Below, piece after piece: positions 57,701 to 64,000 of a stretch of 64,000 nt of DNA. The notes under the pieces were generated by a model. That model was not told the origin of the DNA, made no database searches, and saw only the letters and a list, made by a program, of their open reading frames with translations. Position numbers and translations under genes: made by a program. Source of the stretch: Aotearoamyces nothofagi. Taxonomy: Eukaryota > Ascomycota > Leotiomycetes > Leotiales > Tympanidaceae. Numbering within the stretch: position 1 is the first letter of the stretch; every line of letters begins with the position of its first letter. The DNA lies in the NCBI GenBank assembly GCA_015345905.1, contig JADDTR010000018.1, positions 124,361 through 188,360 of the forward strand, written 5' to 3'.

Positions 57701-59800
57701 AACCATATATGATCATACATGTTGTTGTATCATTCATTCACTCAGTACCTTGGTATATTAACACCCACCGACTGACTACTTATTATAGAGGCAGAGGGCC
57801 TAGCTTAAGTACCTTAATTACTGTACATAGAACAATAGTACAGCTCCTGATAATACAACAGTAGAGGAGAGAAAGACCAGGTTGGCTTTGCTGACTAGCA
57901 ATAGGAATTACTTATAGCGGGAATAATTCAGCTTCAGATTACAACAGCCGAAACTACACCCCGAGACTTCAACTAACTACTAATTTGTTTTGAGCCCAAA
58001 GTTAGTCTGCTGAGCTGGATGTTGATTTTCCAGATATGCATTAGGTGTCAAATATGATGCTTGAAGACATGACAAATGTTGCATTTGGCGTTACATATAG
58101 TATGTGGCGATAATAGGCAACGGTAGTAACTACAGTTCTACTAGGTAACTAACTTCGCCAAGTTTTAAATCATATAGGCTCAGACGGCTTATAGATACAT
58201 TATGTACAAGTTAAAAAATCAGCTTAGAAGACCTCCATTAAGATGAATTAGTAAAAATAGACAAAGATCTTCACAAGTAGGCTAGAATGCATTTATACAT
58301 AATACTTAGTAAAATTGTATCTAACACAGCTTTTAGCGAAATTTTCAGATCTAGTCTCGGATTTTGTATTAGAGAGCTCTGTATCTTAATTTAGTCAGCA
58401 GTCATTTACTAGGACCTAAGGTGCCCCAAATTGTTGTAAAATACTTAGGTACTTACCAGCAGAAACTACTCGGACCTACAATGTACCTACCCCAAATATT
58501 CTGATTGAGCCAAAATGCGATCGGAAAATGGCTGTAGATTTGTAAATGCCATACAAATCTGCTTCAAAAAATACACTCTACACTACAGGTGTAAGGGCAA
58601 AAGTTCCTGGCCCCAAAGGGTATTAATAAGTATACCTCGTGCTATTGTGGACAGAATTTACACAAATATAGAAGTACTTAAATACAGAAAGGTGCCATCT
58701 TTGAGAAAATGTTCAATTTTAAGAAAATACGTAATAGTGACATTACGATGAGTTACCTTCCAACATATTTATACATATTTCAAAATTCATATCTAACACA
58801 GATTTATGCGGCATTTTCAATTTTAAAGTTGTTTTTATATTCGGATAAGAATTAGGCTCAAAACAAATTATTGTAATATTTTGGGGTACCCCTACCTCCC
58901 ATATCATAATGTATTTGTACATATTTGAAATATTCAACTAGTGCATATTTATGAGACATTTACAGATATGTGATCGCTTTTACATTTGGGTGTGAATTGG
59001 GCTTAATATCATCATCTTAGGTTACGTCCAAATAGGTATCTATGTGGGAAGAGGTTATCCCTCGGTAGTTCTCTAAGCAATTCGAGGCCAGTTGTATTTA
59101 GTAAGAAAATACGCTTCAAACATGTATTAAACGACTTACAATCAGTAGATATATATCTAGCTATCAAGACTGAATGTATTCCAGACTTCCTACTTAGCCA
59201 GGAGTAGATTCTATACTTTGTACAAAGGTGTCTATCCTTATCTTCAAGTTCAACTAGATAGATAAATTGAATATCGGAGAATAGATAGAATTATAATAAT
59301 AATTGCAAGATTATAGTTTGTTATATATAGTAACATTATTAATACTGCATATAATAGCTGGAGAAATAGATATGTACAATATATATATAATATATATTGG
59401 TAATATAGTAGTATTATTGATATGGCCTATTATTGAGCCTTTGTACAAAATACTATATCTATTCAGAATACTATAAATAGATATCAGTAGCTGAATATAT
59501 CTATATAATAAAGTAATTAAGATACTTTAAAATAAGAGAAGAGATCCTATTCTAATATATTATAGAGATATCTATAAAGCAAGTCGGTATCCATTTGGCA
59601 AGATACTCGAGCTTACAAGTCATAGATATTCAGTATATAAAAAGATCCAGTACAGAGAAAAGTCCCTTGATCACTCTCTATCTATAGGCTCAGAGTAAAT
59701 AACCGTATCTCGGATAGCATCCATGATGCAAGGACCTTGCTGGATTCATTATAGAGCTATTACTTTATTAAGTAGTAGTAGCCGGCTTAATCTTCACGTG
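57700..59800. other. AT-rich gene desert, RIP-like composition
   Basis: AT content rises sharply from about 57.7 kb. TA dinucleotides are dense and runs such as TATATATAATATATATTGG appear around 59380-59400. No ORF longer than about 80 codons is convincing. In filamentous ascomycetes such a block usually marks a repeat altered by RIP (C-to-T change). No terminal repeats, coding domains or element family can be recognised, so this is a composition-based inference only. Confidence 0.5.
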
Positions 59801-60031
59801 GAGGTATATATTATACAAAGATAAAACATACCCCGGTCATCACGAGGCATAAATACAAGGTTTTAGAACTAAAGGCTTTGCCTGGAGTATTGAGAGATTC
59901 ATCAGCACTTTTGAGTATTTCTAACTCGCTGAAGCTATCTTCGCTGTCATAAGCCAAATGCATAACACGAAACCCGACCAAATTCCTTCCATCGCTGCAA
60001 GACAACCATAGAGAGCATTCCAAGCACCAAC
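59801..60031. other. eL15 3' region
   Basis: Sequence composition returns to normal within about 200 bp of the eL15 stop. It probably holds the eL15 3' UTR. No separate gene is supported. Confidence 0.45.
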
Positions 60032-60871
60032 TCAACGGTATCTCCACAAAGATAGAGTATTGTGGCGCTTCCATGTCTTTCTCCGTCCAGCAGTTGTCTT
60101 GTTGTATCCATGACCCTTGCCGAGACCACGAGACTTCTTGCCAGTGGCAGTAAGACCACGAGATTCGCGGTGCTTGTGAACGGGGGCGACAATCCAGTTG
60201 ATTCGAGGGTCACGACGGATGGCCTTGTGCTGAGGATCGACGAGAATGACCTCAAAGTACTTGTAAGTGGAATCCTGGTTAATCCAGTAAGAGTTCAGCA
60301 CGCGCAAATTGGCGCAGCGACGTCCAACACGCTCCTCAGCAGTAGACTTCAGGGATCTCTGATACTTGAGCTGGTTAACACCCTGGTTGGTAGGCTTGCC
60401 TGAAGTGAAAAAAAAAAAACAATGGTTAGCTGAGGTACATCGACAAGTTAAAGCACGGTTTGCGCAGGGTGTGGGATAAGACGTACCATAAGTAGCACCC
60501 TTTGGCACTGGCTTCTTGCGTCCACCACGACGAACTCGAACGCGATAGATGACATAACCCTGCTTGGCTTTGTAGCCAAGGCGACGGGCCTTGTCTGGGC
60601 GCGATGGTCGGGAAGCACGGTGGATGACGTTCAATTGTCGGAGCTATATTATGCACTCTCAGCTAAGTTCAACGAGTGTATAGCAGAGACATTTTAAATG
60701 CCCACAATATATAGATACGGAGATTCGAGACAAGACTTGGGAAATCGAAGTCGTCAACTTCTTCCAGGGATCGTTTTATCTTACCTCCCAGCATCGGACA
60801 CGGAGAAGGAATCGCAGTACATCGGACTGCTTCTTCTTCTGAAGCTCTTCAACGTATTTGAGGGCACCCAT
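60032..60871 (-). CDS. rpl15: 60S ribosomal protein eL15
   Basis: Three minus-strand exons (60785-60871, 60487-60643, 60032-60399) give 203 aa, the standard length. The protein is a core component of the large cytosolic ribosomal subunit. It begins [20 protein letters not shown] and [19 protein letters not shown], then [19 protein letters not shown] and [20 protein letters not shown] across intron 2. The end is [19 protein letters not shown] then RYR. The start codon lies immediately after a 3' splice site (CCCACAG then ATG), implying a 5' UTR intron of about 111 nt with donor near 60982. Intron 2 carries an unbroken T run (A on the plus strand) before its acceptor. Identification is certain. 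Confidence 0.97.
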
Positions 60872-61463
60872 CTGTGGGAAAAGAATGTCAGCTGCCGTAG
60901 CTCTTATGAAGTTGTGACGGGGTAAGCAGGTGCACGACGGATTATGCCCTCGGTACAGCCATGCGGTGATGAATTGACATACCTTGGATTGTGATGAGGG
61001 ATGCTGTGGTGGTCGTTAGTTGTCGTGGAGTTGCTCAATCAAAGAAAAGCGAAATTTCGGGAAGCCGTAATTGTGTGTTGCTCGCTTGGGTGCTAGAAAT
61101 TTTAGGGTTGCACTAGCGTCCTTTGGGGTTCCGAATTTGGCGACGATGACAATATCACGAGCAAATCGCATTTAAAAATAATAATATTATCGACGAAGCT
61201 GTAACCATAGAGATCAATACATGCCATGAGAGTGTCGCCATTATTTTCATGTAGTATATTGTTGACCAAGAGTCTACACGCATTTCTTTAGGGTGATATG
61301 AAGGAGTGCCTTACGTAGGTGATTTCTCAATTGGCATATATTAAGATCATTCAAATATAGCCATGCCCAAGAGATGGTCGACTGTGAGCTAACTCTGCAA
61401 TATCCCATGGTCTAGCCATTAGGCAATGTCAATTTCATACCAACTGCAATCTCCTGATCATCC
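60872..61463. promoter_or_regulatory. eL15 promoter with 5' UTR intron and AACCCTAA box
   Basis: A 5' UTR intron is predicted at 60872-60982 on the minus strand (GTATGT to CACAG). TTAGGGTT at 61102-61109 reads AACCCTAA on the gene strand, a telomere-like box of the kind bound by Tbf1-type factors in some fungal ribosomal protein promoters. The factor here is inference. The far end is the 3' region of the next gene. Confidence 0.45.
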
Positions 61464-62559
61464 TCATTTTGCCTCGCGGGGTAAAGTCCTCGCAAGTCTC
61501 TTCACTGCCTTCTCCTGTATTCCTGCCACATCTGCCCAAGTATTCCCATAACGCTCACTATTCCTTCCTTCGTAGAGGAGCTCGGTAAGGTGCGATGTAT
61601 CCGGGCCAGGAGACTCTCCTGGTGTACCGCTGAGGAGACAGTCAACCTTCTTTTCGCCAGCTCGTTTGCCCAAATCGAGGAGATATTTTATCCCTTCCAG
61701 ATCATCTTCCCATTTTTTCTCTACGATCAAGGACACCTTCTGGGAGGCCAACTTGTCATTTGAGTCCTCAAAGTCTGAGATAAGCCCAAGTGCTTCTCCT
61801 ACTATTGATGTGCTCTTCTGGTGTAAAGCACTAGAAAACTTGCTATAAGGCAAGTTGGAGGGAGAGTGCTCTTTCTGTTCTGATGATCCGCTGGCAGAAA
61901 GTGACCAATGAGACATCTTGAATGCCTCGAGAAAGTGCGCATCTTGAGCTAATCTATGGATTGTTAGCCTTTGTTGTGAAAGTCCAAGTGGGCTAGACGT
62001 GCGATTCGGAGTGATGCTCCTTAATACGCTTCTTCAGATCTCGCTCTTGTGTCTGGACTTCCTGTTTAAAGTCCTCCAGGTACTTGTTCGTCTTCTTGGC
62101 TGGTTCTTTCTTTTTGCTGCCGTATTTGACAGATTCAATAAAATACCTAGAGTATTAGTATCAGCAACAACCTCTACTCCCAATATGAACAAGGAGAGGA
62201 AATATCAATTACTGGCTGTCCATGCGGGCCATGTGTTCTTCATACTTATTGGGCCTGACAAAGCGTCCAGGTTCGGATTTGCGAGCGGTATTATTTGCAC
62301 GAACAGGCACTGCTGATTGCCTCATGGATAGCGCATCGCTTTCATCATCTTCATAACCATCAGTGACTTCATGAAGTCTGGCTCTTGCATTGGCCACCGA
62401 TGCTTTATTTTGTTTTTTAGTATCAGCTGAAACAACAACTGTGATGCATCAGTATCACTCCACATGCAAAATTGTTCCATGTAAATGATATAATTGTGGG
62501 GTCATTCAGGACAAGATATACTAACCTTCAGCCTTGCGCTTCATGGTTGTTTTGGGCAT
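61464..62559 (-). CDS. Unrecognised basic/coiled-coil protein, about 283 aa
   Basis: I do not recognise the family. The minus-strand model has exons 62526-62559, 62213-62426, 62028-62146 and 61464-61948. It starts MPKTTMKRKAE, a short basic N terminus, then KKQNKASVANARARLHEVTD and RFVRPNKYEEHMARMDSQ. The third exon, YFIESVKYGSKKKEPAKKTN and KYLEDFKQEVQTQERDLKK, is highly charged and helical. The last exon contains FLEAFKMSHWSLSASGSSEQ and a helical part KWEDDLEGIKYLLDLGKRAG. The third intron is uncertain: GTATTAAG at 62027 keeps frame, while the alternative GTCTAG donor at 61998 does not with either nearby acceptor. The final ORF alone could also be a separate unit. The first two introns are well supported. 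Confidence 0.65.
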
Positions 62560-63420
62560 AGGTAGACCTGGTTGCTGTGGTTGTTAGTAGCTTGCCAGCA
62601 AGGGTTACAGTCTCAAGGCAAGCTTTCTCGGAAGAATCCCCATCAGTTCTCCGCAACGAAATATTTTAGTCACATACCGACTATCTTCCTTCTAACCTCC
62701 CTATTTCACATGCACATGACAGGGTATTGAAGTTGTATGAATGGCCCCTGAAGCTAGAATATTTTGCTCTGATCTGATTGACTTCTCGTGCATTATTATC
62801 CTATGTATTTGAGCATTATTGTGCTAGCTTTGATCAACTTAGAAGACGCATAAAACATATTGAGTAGGAGTGATGGGATACTCGGAGGAATATGTTGTGG
62901 TCGAATATAATCCTCTTGCCGTCAATTGGCAGGATTTTATAACACTTTCCATACTCTTATCTGGTATAACATTATACATATAACCAATGAATTACTACTA
63001 ATTACCTGTAGATACCTTTTACATATAGCTTCTCTATATTTTACGCATAATGTGGCACTCGATGATGGATAATTCGAACGCAAGTATTCTCTTATTAGAG
63101 CTATCATTGTCTTTAAGCAACATGCAGGTATCCTTTTTTCGAGCCTGGCTAAAGACCACCCACCAGTGATCGTCGATACCCAATCCTCTTCCTGCCGAAA
63201 ACACCACCTTAAGTGCAAATCTGTCTATATAGAGCCTTTTCATGAGATCGTGACCGCCTTCCTAGTGGATTAGCTATCATTTTGTCCAGTCGGGAGTGGT
63301 GGCTTTGGTAAGCAAATGCCTGTAAAATGAAATGAAATGCAAAGTATTGTAATGAGTAGCAGCTATAAGAGCCGCAGGAAACGGCGGACGAACAATACTG
63401 CAGTGGTGGTTGCTTCCCGT
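62560..63420. other. Spacer with no supported gene
   Basis: AT-balanced sequence with no recognised ORF, repeat or RNA gene. It includes the promoter of the 283-aa gene and the 3' region of the last gene. Confidence 0.5.
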
Positions 63421-63941
63421 CTAACGTGTATTCAGTGATAGACTTTGGAAAGAGTTCATCCATGCTTCGTTGCCACCGGGATGTCCATGGCTTGGCCTAG
63501 CAAAATCTCCGGCATCATGAGCATGGCTAATCGCCTGGGGAGACGGAAAACGAGCAGGAAAATTCTGGAACTCTGTAGATGGTGCAAAGTTTGAGAATTG
63601 GTCCATTTGCTGCAGCATATTCGGAGTGTAGCCACTAGTTGAAACAGCAGGGCTTCGGGGAGGAGCTGCAAATGGGGCATATCCATAAGGAAAGCTCGGC
63701 TGTTGGAATGCAACCGTCGACATGGATGATCGCTCTTGGTATCCATGGCCCCCTTGTGTGGCGTTGCCGTATGCTGACTGCTCTTGCTGTTGCGGTCGTC
63801 TATCGGCCTGAGAGGATCTATTGACACCTACTGCTCCAGGACCAATACCACTAGGAGCCTGAAGCCCTAAACTTGGACTTGCGAAAGATGCTGGGTTAAT
63901 GGCAGACATCCAAATTCTCGTTTTATAGACCTTGAAAAGAT
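63421..63941 (-). CDS. 3' exon of an unrecognised Gln/Ser/Pro-rich protein, probably partial
   Basis: I do not recognise the family. The stop is at 63421 on the minus strand. The exon probably begins at 63941, after an ACAG acceptor, with LFKVYKTRIWMSAINPASF, in which case the gene continues past the window's right edge. Alternatively it is a complete 162-aa protein from the ATG at 63909 (MSAINPASFASPSLGLQ). After SGIGPGAVGVNRSS it is disordered and rich in Gln, Ser, Pro and Phe (RPQQQEQSAYGN, SFPYGYAPFAAPPRSPAV). It ends NEAWMNSFQSLSLNTR. There is no membrane segment or catalytic motif. The even, low-complexity composition with aromatic residues suggests a binding or condensate-forming tail; that is inference. 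Confidence 0.6.
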
Positions 63942-64000
63942 CTGTAACCAATGAGTTGAAATTAATATAAGCATCCGCGAAGTAGTAGAAAGTAAGTTTC

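Noticed and set aside
59811-60255. Minus-strand ORFs overlapping the eL15 3' end
   Set aside because: They use other frames of the eL15 last exon and its flank; the conserved frame explains the region.
1-64000. CRISPR arrays, operons, Shine-Dalgarno sites, rRNA genes, secondary-metabolite cluster, intact transposons
   Set aside because: The window is eukaryotic with spliced genes. No regular spacer arrays, rRNA motifs, PKS/NRPS domains, transposase or reverse-transcriptase domains were recognised.

Overview
The window is a stretch of nuclear chromosome from a filamentous ascomycete (Pezizomycotina). Short GT-AG introns of about 45-110 nt, with CTAAC/CTAAT-like branch sites, interrupt most genes. 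Gene density is about one per 2.5 kb on both strands. The proteins recognised (AA11 chitin-oxidising LPMO with a CBM18, FacA-type acetyl-CoA synthetase, calcipressin, Rrg9, Rgp1, OSCP) are of filamentous-fungal type. Class or genus cannot be fixed from the sequence alone. I see no rRNA, tRNA, CRISPR, intact transposon or virus-like element, and no secondary-metabolite cluster. Intron boundaries were chosen by keeping frame and family conservation; most models close exactly in frame.

Layout. 1-4.2 kb: an unrecognised 599-aa acidic protein between sparse spacers. 4.3-7.7 kb: a mitochondrial DUF1279 (FAM210/Nat2-like) protein and a secreted AA11 LPMO. 7.7-12.1 kb: a 4.4-kb gene-free, simple-repeat-rich region that ends at acetyl-CoA synthetase (seven exons). 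14.9-22.8 kb: Vps29, alanine:glyoxylate aminotransferase and the exportin Crm1 (11 exons). 22.8-23.9 kb: a spacer with a 186-bp tandem duplication and an 8-bp minisatellite. 23.9-30.2 kb: two clamp-loader genes, Rfc5 and Rfc1, on either side of mitochondrial ribosomal protein L16. 31.4-33.2 kb: an unrecognised coiled-coil protein. 33.5-37.7 kb: three mitochondrial genes in a row (Mge1, mitochondrial PheRS, dicarboxylate carrier). 38-45.4 kb: RNA polymerase II subunit Rpb3, calcipressin and a WDR62/MAPKBP1-type WD40 protein. 45.8-49.9 kb: Rrg9 and Rgp1. 50.6-56.6 kb: Mob1, ATP synthase OSCP and a GH63/MGH1-like glycosidase (YMR196W type). 56.6-60 kb: a gene desert that becomes strongly AT-rich. 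60-64 kb: ribosomal protein eL15, an unrecognised coiled-coil protein and the end of another unrecognised gene cut by the window edge.

The genes are mainly housekeeping. Seven of the products are mitochondrial (DUF1279, uL16m, Mge1, PheRS, Dic1, Rrg9, OSCP). Two belong to the same DNA-replication machine (Rfc1, Rfc5), and both of those promoters carry clustered ACGCG cores. Dic1 and acetyl-CoA synthetase both serve growth on C2 and gluconeogenic carbon. No undescribed multi-gene system is evident. The most unusual single items are a 5-nt microexon in the dicarboxylate carrier that encodes the lysine of the carrier signature, the linked RFC genes with matching promoter motifs, an 11-bp-phased CCAAT array, and recent local tandem duplications.
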